In this document: positions 17,533 to 27,354 of the stretch, piece after piece
Layout: each line of letters starts with the position of its first letter
How positions within the stretch are numbered: position 1 is the stretch's first letter
Assembly: GCF_027706145.1 (NCBI RefSeq)
Contig: NZ_JAQFWW010000007.1
Location: 1 to 64,000, forward strand
Source of the DNA: Bacillus changyiensis
Lineage (GTDB): Bacteria > Bacillota > Bacilli > Bacillales > Bacillaceae
Length of the DNA stretch: 64,000 nucleotides
Direction of reading: 5' to 3'
Notes under the pieces: generated by a model
Seen by the model: the letters and a program-made list of their open reading frames with translations, nothing else
What the model was told of the DNA's origin: nothing
The model's database searches: none
Position numbers and translations under genes: made by a program

Positions 17533-18881
17533 AAGCTTTCATCTTCTAACAATGTCAACAGCTCTTGTTTCACATTTGCGGCTTCAGGTCCAATCACGAT
17601 TTGAATATGATGTTGATCAAGTTTGATCACGCCGTGCGCACCCGCCTGTTTAATATTGGCTTCATCAATAACTTGAGAGGTCACTAACTTTAATCTTAAA
17701 CGGGTCATACAGTTTTCACACCTGACGACATTATTCTTTCCACCGATATGCTCAAGGATCGATTCAGCCATGTCAGCACCTTTAGAAATATCTCTTCCGA
17801 TCAAAAGGATGTTTCGCTTTTTAATCAAAAGATAAAAAGTGAAGTAATAAAGCGCAAAAAACACCAAACCAACTGGCATGATCCATAATCCATGATCTGA
17901 CAAATTCAGATTTAATGCAAAGTCAATGATACCTGCTCCCCATGAAAAACCATGCCGAATCCCGAGAATATACAGGACCATCCCTGCCAATCCAGTATAG
18001 ATGGAGTGAATCACATACAGCAAAGGAGAAGTAAACAAAAAGGCAAATTCGATTGGCTCGGTAATACCTGTCACAAATGATGTTGCTGCTCCAGACGACA
18101 TGAGCGCTTTTGTTTCCTTTTTCATTGTTTTGGCTGTCTTGGCTATCGCCAGTGCAATAGCTGGAACTCCAAACATCATCGTCATAAAAAAACCACCAAG
18201 AAAATAACCTGCAGTTGGATCACCAGCTAAAAACCGGGTGATTTCGCCTGTTATGACTTCTCCAGAAGCAGTTTCATATCGACCTAAACCAAAATATACA
18301 TACGTATTCATCACATGATGAAGCCCAAACGGCAGCAAAAATCGATTGAGAAATCCAAACATAAATACACCAAAAGCGCCCAATCCAACAAGCGTTTGGC
18401 TAAAAGTATCAATCCCCGCCTCTGCATACGGCCAGATGATAGAAAACAAACCTGCCACTGGAATCATCACCAACACAATCATTGTGATCGGAAATTTCTC
18501 TCCACCAAAAAAAGCGAACATGCTCGGAAGACGTGCATGTCGGAATTTGTTATAAATCAATGCGGCACACAAGCCAGCCATAACACCGCCAAACACACTC
18601 ATGTCAATATCCGGGTTGATGATATGGATACCTTCTTTTAACATAACGATCGCCAAATATCCTGAAAGCGCCGGTATTCCTCGATCTTTCGTGTTCGACA
18701 GACCCATCGCAATACCAATTGCAATTAACACATCCATTTGGTTTAAAATAACGCCTGAAACTTGAAAAAGCGGAATATCAAGCATATCCTTCGCTGAAAG
18801 ACGTAACAACAGCCCTGCTATCGGAAGTACCACAATCGGAATGAGCAATGATTTTCCTAATGATTGAAGAAAAGATTTCAT
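17529..18881 (-). CDS. PTS sugar transporter IICB subunit, N-acetylglucosamine/glucose class
   Basis: 450 aa. EIIC (about 1-350, around ten membrane segments, with FGLHHVMNTY and GITEPIEFAFLF) fused to EIIB (about 375-450), whose phospho-cysteine lies in NCMTRLRLKL. It resembles NagP/NagE-type permeases but has no EIIA domain, so phosphate must come from an EIIA encoded elsewhere. It lies 12 bp after the ChbG/YdjC deacetylase gene, so the probable cargo is an amino sugar or chito-oligosaccharide. Confidence 0.85.
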   Translation of the reverse strand: MKSFLQSLGKSLLIPIVVLPIAGLLLRLSAKDMLDIPLFQVSGVILNQMDVLIAIGIAMGLSNTKDRGIPALSGYLAIVMLKEGIHIINPDIDMSVFGGVMAGLCAALIYNKFRHARLPSMFAFFGGEKFPITMIVLVMIPVAGLFSIIWPYAEAGIDTFSQTLVGLGAFGVFMFGFLNRFLLPFGLHHVMNTYVYFGLGRYETASGEVITGEITRFLAGDPTAGYFLGGFFMTMMFGVPAIALAIAKTAKTMKKETKALMSSGAATSFVTGITEPIEFAFLFTSPLLYVIHSIYTGLAGMVLYILGIRHGFSWGAGIIDFALNLNLSDHGLWIMPVGLVFFALYYFTFYLLIKKRNILLIGRDISKGADMAESILEHIGGKNNVVRCENCMTRLRLKLVTSQVIDEANIKQAGAHGVIKLDQHHIQIVIGPEAANVKQELLTLLEDESF

Positions 18882-18893
18882 TCCGTTATTCTC

Positions 18894-19622
18894 CTATATT
18901 AACTGTTGAAATGTTGAAAGCTCTATGTCCTCAAACGATTTCAACAAATGTACGATGTTTGGGTCTGTTAAAAATTCCAACTCATCTACCCGTGGATAAG
19001 TAAATGAAGAACTGGACAACAGTTTTTTATCAAGATATGCTGGATGGGTCATCACTTCGATTGACTGGCATTCTTCAAATAACTGGGTAATTGCTTCGCT
19101 ATCCTTTAAAGCGCTTTCAAGTAAAGGACAAAAACGATCAGTCGTTTTCATGTTTTCGGTTTCTAGAAGGTGATTTCTAACAGGCAAACGATATTCATTT
19201 GCAAGGGTCACAAAGACGTCTGTTATGCTGTGATAACGATGAATATGGTGATGCGTGTCCAAATGATCAGGCTCCACACCATATGCTAGACATTTTTCAA
19301 TTTGCGCGCTCCATTCACGATAGACTTCATCTGGATCGACCGTAAACGCGCCTTTGTAAAAGGCTTGATCACGAAAATCCCCTTTGACATCAACAATTGT
19401 CCGATGCCCTGATAATAACGGTTTGCCACACGTCAACACTAAGTGAACCCCGACTCCCAGCCCTGGACATTCACCAGCAAGCCGGACAGCATGTTCTGCA
19501 TCAGGCATATTGGTCATTAAAGTCGTCGATGTTAAGAGCCCCAATTGATAAGCATCAATAATTCCATAGTTCACACCTCTTGAAAAACCGAAATCATCTG
19601 CATTGATAATTAATTTTTTCAT
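18894..19622 (-). CDS. YdjC/ChbG-family carbohydrate deacetylase
   Basis: 242 aa. Opening MKKLIINADDFGFSRGVNYG carries the family's Asp pair, and DHLDTHHHIHRY provides the metal-binding histidines. ChbG of E. coli removes one acetyl group from diacetylchitobiose 6-phosphate after PTS import, consistent with the downstream PTS permease. No glycosidase or regulator is adjacent. GGAGA lies 9 nt before ATG. A weak cre-like site sits upstream at 19657-19671. Confidence 0.85.
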   Translation of the reverse strand: MKKLIINADDFGFSRGVNYGIIDAYQLGLLTSTTLMTNMPDAEHAVRLAGECPGLGVGVHLVLTCGKPLLSGHRTIVDVKGDFRDQAFYKGAFTVDPDEVYREWSAQIEKCLAYGVEPDHLDTHHHIHRYHSITDVFVTLANEYRLPVRNHLLETENMKTTDRFCPLLESALKDSEAITQLFEECQSIEVMTHPAYLDKKLLSSSSFTYPRVDELEFLTDPNIVHLLKSFEDIELSTFQQLI

Positions 19623-19723
19623 CAGTATATCTCCTTTGGCTTTTTTTCAAAATATACGCTAGCGGATTCAACAAAAATTCATATAATCGCCTTTCCAACG
19701 AAAAAAATCTCGCATACTTTAGT

Positions 19724-20554
19724 ATGGATTGCCTTTCTTGCGCTCACATGGTAAAGGGGCAACTTAATTTTGAAGTGGATGTGTTCAATATGTTTGAAGA
19801 AAAACGGTTAGAAAACGTCATCTCTCCCTATACTCCACTTTATGCAAAAGATTTTCCCATCATTTTGTTTTGGATTCCAAAGAGCGGTTGTACCATACTA
19901 AATCGTTGGTTCTTTTTCCAAAACGGCTTGCTCAATGATGTGGAGGAAAAATCAGCCGGAGATGTCCACAGCTACAGACATTTTGTATTTACAAAAACAA
20001 AAAATTATCAACAAGCTCTTACAAAAGCTCTCTTAGACAGAAGAAAAGATACTTACAAACTAGTAAGAAATCCTTTCAGACGAGCAGTTAGTTCATTTTT
20101 AGCAACCATTTGCTCTCCACGCCTTATTTGTTTATTTCATCGGGATATCCACAGCGGATTATCGTTTCGTCAATTTTTATATCATCTACATGATCTAGGT
20201 TCAGAAATCGATTCCCTCGACCGCCATGTCGGCTACCAGTATATAGAGGGAGAAGAAGAATTCGTGGAAAACTATATTTATCTCGAACAAATCTGTTCGC
20301 AAATAAGGGAAGTTGAAAATATGTACAGGTTGTTAAAATCTCCTCTTTCACAGCTTTCTAAATCATCACACTATTTATCAGACCTGATGACAAAAAAAGG
20401 GAAATTCACAAATACCGTTCTGACAATGTCATCGCTCAACTGGGTTTTCCCCACTTATGAAAGTTTTTATAATTTGGAAACAAAAGAGTTGGTACAGGAG
20501 ATCTTTAAGAAGGATTTTGAAATCTATGGCTACGATATCAAACATATAAAATAA
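19724..20554 (+). CDS. sulfotransferase-family protein (Golgi carbohydrate sulfotransferase-like)
   Basis: 276 aa. Two PAPS-binding motifs are visible: the 5'-phosphosulfate loop IPKSGCTILNRW (about residue 52) and the 3'-phosphate motif LVRNPFRRAVSSFL (about 114). This is the layout of the sulfotransferase_2 family, best known from eukaryotic carbohydrate sulfotransferases and found sparsely in bacteria. No signal peptide. The N-terminus is uncertain: the first ATG has no Shine-Dalgarno, and ATGs at 19748 or 19790 are possible. A monocistronic island with a strong terminator; acceptor unknown. Probably acquired. Confidence 0.7.
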   Translation: MDCLSCAHMVKGQLNFEVDVFNMFEEKRLENVISPYTPLYAKDFPIILFWIPKSGCTILNRWFFFQNGLLNDVEEKSAGDVHSYRHFVFTKTKNYQQALTKALLDRRKDTYKLVRNPFRRAVSSFLATICSPRLICLFHRDIHSGLSFRQFLYHLHDLGSEIDSLDRHVGYQYIEGEEEFVENYIYLEQICSQIREVENMYRLLKSPLSQLSKSSHYLSDLMTKKGKFTNTVLTMSSLNWVFPTYESFYNLETKELVQEIFKKDFEIYGYDIKHIK

Positions 20555-20611
20555 CGACTTACCGGTGGACGATCATATCCACCTTGTGATACTGGACAAG
20601 CTTCCTAAAAA

Positions 20612-20646
20612 AGCAAGCAGCCTAACGATCAACACAGCTGCTTGCT
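20612..20646. terminator. strong bidirectional terminator
   Basis: Perfect 10-bp stem AGCAAGCAGC/GCTGCTTGCT with T-tracts on both strands, between the convergent sulfotransferase and sugar-binding-protein genes. Confidence 0.85.
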
Positions 20647-20651
20647 CAATT

Positions 20652-21713
20652 TTATTTATATATATCTTTTTTCGCCAAATGACCATGCTTAATCACGGTG
20701 TTGTTAATATTATTTTTCCTCACAGCAAATGGTTCAAGTAAAATAGCGGGTACTTTTGTTTTACCATTATCAACAGTTGTATCTGTTTTAAGATGTTCAC
20801 CACCTGCCGCCTGCATTGCCATTTCTGCCGCTTTTTTGGCAATCGCATCAATTGGTTTATAAACTGTCATCGTTTGTGTACCTTTCACAATTCGTTGAAC
20901 ACCTTGAAGCTCGGCATCCTGTCCTGTTACCGGCACCTTTCCAGCCAAACCAGCATCTGTTAATGCTTCAATTACACCGCCTGCTGTGCCGTCATTTGCG
21001 GCAATGACAGCATCAATATCTTTGTGCTTATCCAACGCTTTTTTCATGTTTTGATTCGCAATTTCTGGAAGCCAATCTTTTGTGTATTCATCAAAGACAA
21101 GGTTTACTTTCCCCTGCTTGATCAAAGGATTGAGCACCTTCATGGCACCATTGCGAAATAATACCGCATTATGATCTAGTGAAGATCCGCCAATATAAAC
21201 AAAGTTTCCTTTCTTCGCTTTTTTGACAACTTCTTCAGCTTGTAATTGACCAACTTTTTCGTTATCAAAAGAAATATAATAATCAACATCAGCGTTTCGG
21301 ATCAGCCTATCGTAAGAAATCACCTTCACCTTGGCTTTATGCGCCATTTCGACGATCTTAGCTGCAGCATCTGCATCTGTTGGGACGACGACAAGCACAT
21401 CGACACCCTCCTGAATCAAAAGCTTAGCTTGCTGAAGCTGCACATCCTTATTTCCATTCGCAGCTAACGTTTTCACTTCTCCACCAAGGTTTTTGATTTC
21501 TTTCTCAAACATTTCTTTATCTTTATACCAGCGCTCTTCCTTTAGTGTATCTATAGCAAAGCCGACATACACTTGATCTGGTTTGCTAATCAGTTTTGTT
21601 TTCGCTTCTTTTTTTTCGTTTTTCTCTGCTTCCTTAAACATACAGCCAGTTATGAGAAACAACAAGCTGAGTGCCATTAGGAAAAACAGCCCTTTTTTCA
21701 TGTATGTTGACAA
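20652..21713 (-). CDS. periplasmic-binding-protein-like sugar-binding lipoprotein (xylose-type)
   Basis: 353 aa. Lipoprotein signal with LFLITGC (Cys24), then a two-lobed type 1 binding fold similar to XylF/RbsB: QVYVGFAIDTLKEERWYKD, DVLVVVPTDADAAAKIV and DAVIAANDGTAGG. Start TTG 21713 sits 7 nt after GGAGG; the next ATG is too far. No ABC permease or ATPase gene lies nearby. Instead it follows a chemoreceptor gene by 15 bp in a SigD-driven unit, so it probably acts as a ligand-binding partner for taxis rather than for uptake. Confidence 0.82.
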   Translation of the reverse strand: MSTYMKKGLFFLMALSLLFLITGCMFKEAEKNEKKEAKTKLISKPDQVYVGFAIDTLKEERWYKDKEMFEKEIKNLGGEVKTLAANGNKDVQLQQAKLLIQEGVDVLVVVPTDADAAAKIVEMAHKAKVKVISYDRLIRNADVDYYISFDNEKVGQLQAEEVVKKAKKGNFVYIGGSSLDHNAVLFRNGAMKVLNPLIKQGKVNLVFDEYTKDWLPEIANQNMKKALDKHKDIDAVIAANDGTAGGVIEALTDAGLAGKVPVTGQDAELQGVQRIVKGTQTMTVYKPIDAIAKKAAEMAMQAAGGEHLKTDTTVDNGKTKVPAILLEPFAVRKNNINNTVIKHGHLAKKDIYK

Positions 21714-21728
21714 TGTAACACCCTCCTT

Positions 21729-23435
21729 TTAAAACTTAAACCGTTTGATCATGCCATTCATCCGCTCAACCATCTCTCCCAATAACCGGGCACTTTCATC
21801 CATTTTTTCAATGGCTCCGCTTTGTTCATGAACAGAAGCTGAAATTTCTTCAGATCCAGCTGCACTTTCTTCAGATATTGCCGCAATATGTTCCACCGAA
21901 CCGTTAATTTCTTCACTTGAACTTTTGAAATACGATAATGCAGAAGAAATATCGGAAACACGTTCAGCCATGTCTGTCATTTTATCTTTAATTTCTGTAA
22001 AGTATTGACCTGATGTTTCAATTTGGGCTTTACCTTGACTCACCTCAGAAAAACCTGTTTTTAAATCTTCAGCAACTGCTGATGTTTCCGTCTGAATCGC
22101 ACTCACAATGTCTGTAATATTTTCAACAGAGTTTTTCACTTCTTCAGCCAACCGCTTGACTTCACCTGCTACAACCGCAAAACCTTTCCCAGCCTCACCG
22201 GCCCGTGCTGCCTCAATCGATGCATTCAAGGCGAGTAGATTCGTCTGATCAGCTATTCTTGTAATCATTTCAACCAACTTATGAATCGAATGAGTTTGCC
22301 CCTCCAACATATTGACTTTTTTGACAGACGTCTCCATGACTTCATTAATGACCTGCATTTGCTTTAATGATTGTTTCATTTGCTTGTCACCATCAATCGA
22401 CACTGACAACACTTCTGAAGAAAACTGAGCTAATGTCTCACCATTACGGTTGGCACCTTGGATTTGACCCGTTAGTTCTTGAGATTGTTCAGAAATATTG
22501 GCTGCTTCATTCGCCTGATTACTAGCTCCATTCGCCAGTTCTTCAACCGTCACCGCAATTTGGCTGCTTCCTTCTTTTACATCATGAGATACATTTGTAA
22601 ATGTGAGACATTGCTGATCAACTTCATTGGCGATATTAGAAACTTCAACGATCATCTCACGAAGACTTTCTCCCATATGATTGATCGATTGTGAAAGCTG
22701 TCCGATTTCATCATGCCCTTGGTAATCAAGCGTTGTAAAATTCAACTGTCCTTGGGCAATCTCTTCACTTGCTGTCACAACCCGTCGCAAATGTTTCTTA
22801 ATCTGGCGACTGATCAGGAATAAAAGGCCTGCTGAGACAGCTGCTGAAATCAAAATAGATATGATTAAAATAGAAATTGTTCTAGAAATATTGGCCTTAG
22901 CATTTCCAATTGAATCAACATTTGTTTTGATAGCGTTTTCTTTCAGCTTATCTCCTAAATCCATTGTCTCTTTCTTCAATTGAGTTGCTTTCTTTTGTAG
23001 TTCCGTAAATGTTTTCGTTTGAATCTGCTTGACATTTGGAACAATTTTGCTAAAGAAATATTCATCTAAAGCATGATTGTTTTCGATAATTTGATTAAAC
23101 ATCTCCATTTGTTCGCTTGTATGCAACTCTTTTTTTAGTTTTGTTGCTGCTTCAGCAAACTCTTGACTATATCCCATATAATCTGTCAGTCTCTGGTCTT
23201 TTGCATCAATGATATATTCAGGGATATGTAAATATTTATTTTGATAAAGCGACATCAATTTTGCAGACTGTACGGCTGTGTCATTTTTTACTTTTGTATC
23301 TTCGATAATTTCACTCGTATCGTTTAATAGACCATATGTATTAAAAACAGATCCTAAAAACGCAACTAACATTATAAAAAAAATAATGCCGTATTTTCTT
23401 CCAATTGCAATATTTCTCCAACTTAGTTTTTTCAC
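21729..23435 (-). CDS. methyl-accepting chemotaxis protein
   Basis: 568 aa from GTG 23435 (GGGGGAG five nt upstream); the longer frame has no ribosome-binding site and overlaps the SigD promoter. TM1 about 14-32; a roughly 150-residue helical extracellular domain (4HB-like); TM2 about 190-212; HAMP about 213-265; then a long coiled-coil signalling domain with the hairpin tip [22 protein letters not shown], the CheA/CheW contact region. It heads an operon with the sugar-binding lipoprotein, and a SigD promoter drives it. Confidence 0.93.
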   Translation of the reverse strand: MKKLSWRNIAIGRKYGIIFFIMLVAFLGSVFNTYGLLNDTSEIIEDTKVKNDTAVQSAKLMSLYQNKYLHIPEYIIDAKDQRLTDYMGYSQEFAEAATKLKKELHTSEQMEMFNQIIENNHALDEYFFSKIVPNVKQIQTKTFTELQKKATQLKKETMDLGDKLKENAIKTNVDSIGNAKANISRTISILIISILISAAVSAGLLFLISRQIKKHLRRVVTASEEIAQGQLNFTTLDYQGHDEIGQLSQSINHMGESLREMIVEVSNIANEVDQQCLTFTNVSHDVKEGSSQIAVTVEELANGASNQANEAANISEQSQELTGQIQGANRNGETLAQFSSEVLSVSIDGDKQMKQSLKQMQVINEVMETSVKKVNMLEGQTHSIHKLVEMITRIADQTNLLALNASIEAARAGEAGKGFAVVAGEVKRLAEEVKNSVENITDIVSAIQTETSAVAEDLKTGFSEVSQGKAQIETSGQYFTEIKDKMTDMAERVSDISSALSYFKSSSEEINGSVEHIAAISEESAAGSEEISASVHEQSGAIEKMDESARLLGEMVERMNGMIKRFKF

Positions 23436-23469
23436 ATTGCTCCCCCTTTTAATAATAGATTTATTGTTT

Positions 23470-23496
23470 ATATCGGCAGAGCTTGGAATATTTTTA
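23470..23496 (-). promoter_or_regulatory. SigD (flagellar/chemotaxis sigma) promoter
   Basis: Minus strand reads TAAA (23493-23496), 15 bp, GCCGATAT (23470-23477), identical to the SigD consensus including spacing. It lies 34 bp upstream of the chemoreceptor start. Confidence 0.88.
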
Positions 23497-23638
23497 TAAA
23501 TTATAGATATAAAGTCCTTGTTTTTGTATAAGTTAAAAGTCTTGTTGGGGCGATTTTTTATGAAGAGAGCAACATCATACAAGAAATGATTCAAAAACAT
23601 GCTAAACTAAACATCATCAAACCGACAGGAGGTCCAAC

Positions 23639-24475
23639 ATGCGAAACGAAACCCGCACCCTTTTTCTTGATCCCGACCTGGAAGTTGAAGCTTATCGCTT
23701 TAAAGGCATTATGCAGAAATTCCCGAATCATTTTCATGAATATTATGTGATTGGTTTCATTGAAAAAGGGCAGCGCCTTTTGCTTTGTCAAGGGCAGGAA
23801 TACATCATCAATCCCGGTGATCTAGTACTGTTTAACCCGCACGATACACATAGTTGTGAGCAAATGGATGGGAAAGCACTTGATTACCGCTGTATCAATA
23901 TCACACCAGATGTCATGATAAAAGCTGTGAAGGAGATAACGGGTACCGCAAGCTTACCGTACTTCACAAAAAACGTCTTGTTTCACCATGAACTGACCTC
24001 CAGTTTGCAGGAACTACATGTCCATATTTTGCAAAAAGAAAAACCACTCCAGAAAGAGGAATTATTTCTAAATCTTCTTGAGGAGCTGATCAGGACATAT
24101 TCAGATCTTACCTTCTTAGAAAACGCACCTGAACCATCTGATCAGGTCAAAGTCGTGTGCAGTTATCTAGAAGAACATTATCCAAAAAACATTACACTTG
24201 ACAATCTCAGCCAACTAACCGGTTGGAGCAAATATCATTTACTGCGGTCGTTTACAAAGCAAAAAGGTCTTTCACCTTACAGTTACTTAGAGACCGTACG
24301 TATCAACCATGCGAAAACCCTTTTGGAAGATGGTGTAAAACCAATTGAGGCTGCTTTTCGAACAGGTTTCAGCGATCAAAGCCACTTGACCAAGTTTTTC
24401 AAACGGCAGGTTGGATTGACACCAAAACAATATATGAAGATTTTTGAACATGATAGACAGGTGATGAATAAATGA
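23639..24475 (+). CDS. AraC-family transcriptional regulator
   Basis: 278 aa. N-terminal cupin-type sensing domain (about 15-110; [30 protein letters not shown]) and C-terminal double helix-turn-helix (about 175-275; [20 protein letters not shown] and [20 protein letters not shown]). AGGAGG lies upstream of ATG. It overlaps the following transporter start (ATGA) and probably controls that gene and the DUF2000 gene in the same operon. Effector unknown. Confidence 0.9.
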   Translation: MRNETRTLFLDPDLEVEAYRFKGIMQKFPNHFHEYYVIGFIEKGQRLLLCQGQEYIINPGDLVLFNPHDTHSCEQMDGKALDYRCINITPDVMIKAVKEITGTASLPYFTKNVLFHHELTSSLQELHVHILQKEKPLQKEELFLNLLEELIRTYSDLTFLENAPEPSDQVKVVCSYLEEHYPKNITLDNLSQLTGWSKYHLLRSFTKQKGLSPYSYLETVRINHAKTLLEDGVKPIEAAFRTGFSDQSHLTKFFKRQVGLTPKQYMKIFEHDRQVMNK

Positions 24476-25404
24476 AAACTCGACGTAAGACAACTGGACA
24501 TTTGGCTGCGCTATTCACAATTTTCATTTGGGGTATGACATTTGTTTCGACTAAAGTGCTATTAGAGGATTTCTCAGCAACAGACATTTTATTTTATCGT
24601 TTTTTGCTTGGATGGTTCGTTTTAATCATGGTTCACCCGAATTTTCTAAAAGTGCAGAGCTGGAGGCAAGAAGCATTATTTGCTGGGGCAGGATTATGCG
24701 GTGTCACTCTATATTTTCTGCTTGAAAATATTGCCCTCACCTATACTTATGCCTCAAATGTCGGGATGATTGTTGCGATTATCCCTATGATCACTGCAAT
24801 ATTGGCGCATTTTCTGCTGACAGGTGAACGATTACAGTCCCACTTCTTCATTGGATTTGTAGCTGCTTTTACCGGTCTTCTCCTTATTTCATTTAATGGA
24901 AGTATTATGTTTCAGGTAAAACCGATCGGTGATATGTTTGCTTGTACCGCCGCTTTCGTTTGGGCTGTATACGCCATTTTAATGAAGAAAATCAGCACAT
25001 TTAGTTACAATACCATCCAATGCACACAACGGATCTTTCTATATGGACTCGTATTTATGGTTCCAGCACTATTTCTATCAGAATTCCATTTTGACATTCG
25101 GCCTTTCACATCTCCAATCAATCTGTTCAATTTGATTTTCTTGGGGGCTGGGGCATCCGCCCTTTGCTTTGTCACATGGAACTGGTCAGTCGGGGTCTTG
25201 GGAGCAGTGAAAACGAGTGCCTACATTTACATGGTTCCCGTCATTACAATTGTTGCATCCATCGTTATTCTCCATGAAAAAATGACATGGATTTCGTTCT
25301 TTGGAGGAACTCTGACATTAACAGGTCTTTATATTTCAGAAATGAAACCAAAAAGGAGGAACAAAACTCATGAACCAAATAAAATGCGCCCTGATTATCG
25401 ATGA
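24472..25404 (+). CDS. EamA/DMT-family transporter
   Basis: 310 aa with ten hydrophobic helices in two EamA repeats (for example [14 protein letters not shown] at the start and [16 protein letters not shown] at repeat 2). The drug/metabolite transporter family usually exports amino acids, nucleotides or small metabolites. ATGA overlap with the AraC regulator and a 35-bp overlap with the DUF2000 gene indicate a tight operon. Confidence 0.88.
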   Translation: MKTRRKTTGHLAALFTIFIWGMTFVSTKVLLEDFSATDILFYRFLLGWFVLIMVHPNFLKVQSWRQEALFAGAGLCGVTLYFLLENIALTYTYASNVGMIVAIIPMITAILAHFLLTGERLQSHFFIGFVAAFTGLLLISFNGSIMFQVKPIGDMFACTAAFVWAVYAILMKKISTFSYNTIQCTQRIFLYGLVFMVPALFLSEFHFDIRPFTSPINLFNLIFLGAGASALCFVTWNWSVGVLGAVKTSAYIYMVPVITIVASIVILHEKMTWISFFGGTLTLTGLYISEMKPKRRNKTHEPNKMRPDYR

Positions 25405-25786
25405 AAGCCTACCTCGCGGACTAATCGCAAATACAGCTGCGATTTTAGGAGCGGCTCTTGGCAAAAACAAACCCGAGTTGCTTGGTGAGAATGTGACGGA
25501 CGGCTCCCAGATTCAACACTTAGGAATTGTCACCGTTCCCTTCCCAATTTTAAAAGGGAACCCCGCGCTTCTTTCTGAACTAAGAAAAAAACTGATGACT
25601 GAGGAATTCAGCGATATTCTAACGGTTGATTTCACCGATGTGGCGCAGAGCTGTCATACGTATGAAGCCTATATGAAAAAGTTCCAGGCTTCCACCGCTT
25701 CAGACTATCGATACTTCGGAGTTGGCATTTGCGGCGAGCAGAAAAAAGTCAGCCGATTGACTGGAAGCCTAGGATTACTGAGATAG
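25370..25786 (+). CDS. DUF2000 family protein
   Basis: 138 aa. Opens [22 protein letters not shown] and continues with a compact alpha/beta fold; DUF2000 is structurally related to peptidyl-tRNA hydrolase 2-like proteins, but its role is unknown. GGAGG lies nine nt upstream of ATG, inside the 3' end of the transporter gene. AraC-DMT-DUF2000 neighbours recur in several bacteria, suggesting a shared detoxification or export role (inference). Confidence 0.75.
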   Translation: MNQIKCALIIDESLPRGLIANTAAILGAALGKNKPELLGENVTDGSQIQHLGIVTVPFPILKGNPALLSELRKKLMTEEFSDILTVDFTDVAQSCHTYEAYMKKFQASTASDYRYFGVGICGEQKKVSRLTGSLGLLR

Positions 25787-25790
25787 AAAA

Positions 25791-25813
25791 AACCACGGTC
25801 ATTGACCATGGTT
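25791..25813. terminator. bidirectional terminator
   Basis: AACCACGGTC/GACCATGGTT (one G-T pair) with AAAAAA and TTTTTT flanks. It overlaps the end of the ABC ATPase remnant on the minus strand. Confidence 0.75.
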
Positions 25814-26105
25814 TTTTGTAACAACACCTGAATTCACCTTATAAACCTCATCACATAAAGCCTCAATATCTTCCTTATGATGAGAAGTCAGTAAAATCGT
25901 CGCCCCGCGCTGATTTTGCTCCCGAATGATTCCATAAACGTTTTTGACAGCCTCTTCATCTAACCCATTCATCGGCTCATCAAGAAGCATTAAATCAGGA
26001 CTTTCCATAATGGCTTGGGCGATGGCTAACTTTTGTTTCATCCCAAGCGAATATGTTTTCACTGGCCGCTTGTCATTCGGATCAAGTCCGACACGCTGAA
26101 TCGCT
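25799..26105 (-). pseudogene. ABC transporter ATPase, C-terminal half (rearranged)
   Basis: Frame open on the minus strand from the junction: IQRVGLDPNDKRPVKTYS, then signature SLGMKQKLAIAQA, Walker B LMLLDEPMNGLD and H-loop TSHHKEDIEAL, ending at 25799. There is no Walker A or proper start; the sequence upstream of about 26105 belongs to the same ATPase but on the opposite strand. It was part of a BcrA/lantibiotic-immunity-type ATPase. Confidence 0.8.
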
Positions 26106-26285
26106 TGTCAAACCGACAACTGGCGAGATCAAAATCTTTGATGAGATGTTGCATCAAGATTTTTCTTTTCCAAGAAGTATTAGTGTCATTTTAGAGAAAC
26201 CCGGCTTTTTAGAACAATATAGCGGTTTTGATAATCTCAAGTTTCTAGCCGATATTCAACAAAAAATCACAGATCAACACATTAA
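26106..26285 (+). pseudogene. inverted internal segment of the same ABC ATPase
   Basis: Plus strand encodes LVKPTTGEIKIFDEML, ISVILEKPGFLEQYSGFDNL and KFLADIQQKITDQHIK: the region after Walker A (including the Q-loop position) of a BcrA-type ATPase. These residues would normally precede the C-terminal half found at 25799-26105 on the other strand. The Walker A region (about 45 residues) is missing, so inversion was accompanied by deletion. Confidence 0.75.
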
Positions 26286-26946
26286 AGGTATTTAGATACC
26301 CAGATTGCTAGAGTAACAAATAAAAAGGTCCCAACGACCAGACCGATTATCGTTTGAATCGGAAATTGTTCATATCCTTTATAAAAAATAATCGGAATTG
26401 TGCCAACACTCATTCGGTCGCCAATCGCTAGAAGCCCATTAAATATCGTATCAGCAAACACAGCTGTTCCATTGACTAATTTCTCATATGTATGAGCATA
26501 GTTTGAATAATCCCATTGGCCCGTTAATGTATTCATCAGAATGATACTGACCAAAAGAGGTATAAGGAAAAACAAAAATCCAAAAATAAAAACAGAGACA
26601 AATTTCTTCGTATAATATGAAAAGCGACTTCTACGGATGAAAACGTAATTCAAATAACCACTTTTCTGCTCTTTAAAGATCGTATCAACAATTGGAATGG
26701 CGATAAGCAGTGGAAAAATAAAATAATAGAAAGAAGAAAAAATGAGTTTGATAAACCTACCCAATATTGGTGAGGTGCTATTATCGAAATCGCATCTGGG
26801 TAGTCAGGATATAATTCTTTGGTCAATGATGACTCTATGCTATATTCCAACAGGCCTGCCCATACACTTCCAACTACAATTAACAGTAAACAGCCCAAAC
26901 TGACATATGTCAGTTTATTTTTTAAAAGTTTTTTTACCTCTATCAT
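26282..26946 (-). pseudogene. ABC-2 type permease, frameshifted
   Basis: N-terminal part in one frame (MIEVKKLLKNKLTYVSLGCL ... IIAPHQYWVG) and the rest in another (IKLIFSSFYYFIFPLLIAIP ... FVTLAIWVSKYL). Restoring one T near 26762 in GGTTTA joins them as YWVGFIKLIF. About six hydrophobic segments. The C-terminus ends abruptly at the inversion junction and probably lost a few residues. Partner of the broken ATPase; the pair cannot make a working transporter as written. Confidence 0.8.
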
Positions 26947-27017
26947 TTATATAAACTCCCTTAATAGATTAAAACAATATGGTTAAGGCTTACTTGAATT
27001 CCATCCCCCAGCGCCTT

Positions 27018-27164
27018 TCACTCTAACACTTGTCCACCTTGATGGTTGTTCGTTTTTCCTTTTACATAACGATTGGAATCATTATAATAAGCTTTGCAAT
27101 TTGTTTTAGTAGATTGTAAGTCAGTCCATGCCTTATACGAGGCAAAATTTAAGATTTTGTGCAT
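27018..27164 (-). CDS. possible small protein (48 aa), unknown
   Basis: Too short for usual thresholds. ATG 27164 is preceded by TTAGGAG three nt upstream. The product opens MHKILNFASYKAWTDL, is polar, contains one Cys, and has no signal peptide. It lies on the same strand 71 bp upstream of the broken ABC permease. It could be a real small peptide, a fragment of a lost gene, or chance. The rest of the 408-bp gap (26947-27354) shows nothing else recognisable. Confidence 0.3.
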   Translation of the reverse strand: MHKILNFASYKAWTDLQSTKTNCKAYYNDSNRYVKGKTNNHQGGQVLE

Positions 27165-27354
27165 TTACTCCTAATTTATAACATTACCAAAGATAGAGAT
27201 TCATATCAAATTTTAACAAGTTTACCTTCGATTTCAAACCAAACACATTAAACAGCTTTTAGACCCCTATAGTCAACTTGTCTTAATTCCAGCCTCAACC
27301 TCGTGCCACAATCAAATCAACCCTTCGCTAATTTCTGTTCAAACGACCTTCCGT

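Noticed and set aside
19657..19671. CcpA cre site upstream of the deacetylase/PTS operon
   Set aside because: Two mismatches to the consensus in AT-rich DNA; mentioned in context but not listed as a feature.
26053..26295. 80-codon plus-strand ORF as an independent gene
   Set aside because: Its first part is antisense to the ATPase C-terminal half; only 26106-26285 matches an ATPase and it is an inverted fragment, not a gene with its own start.
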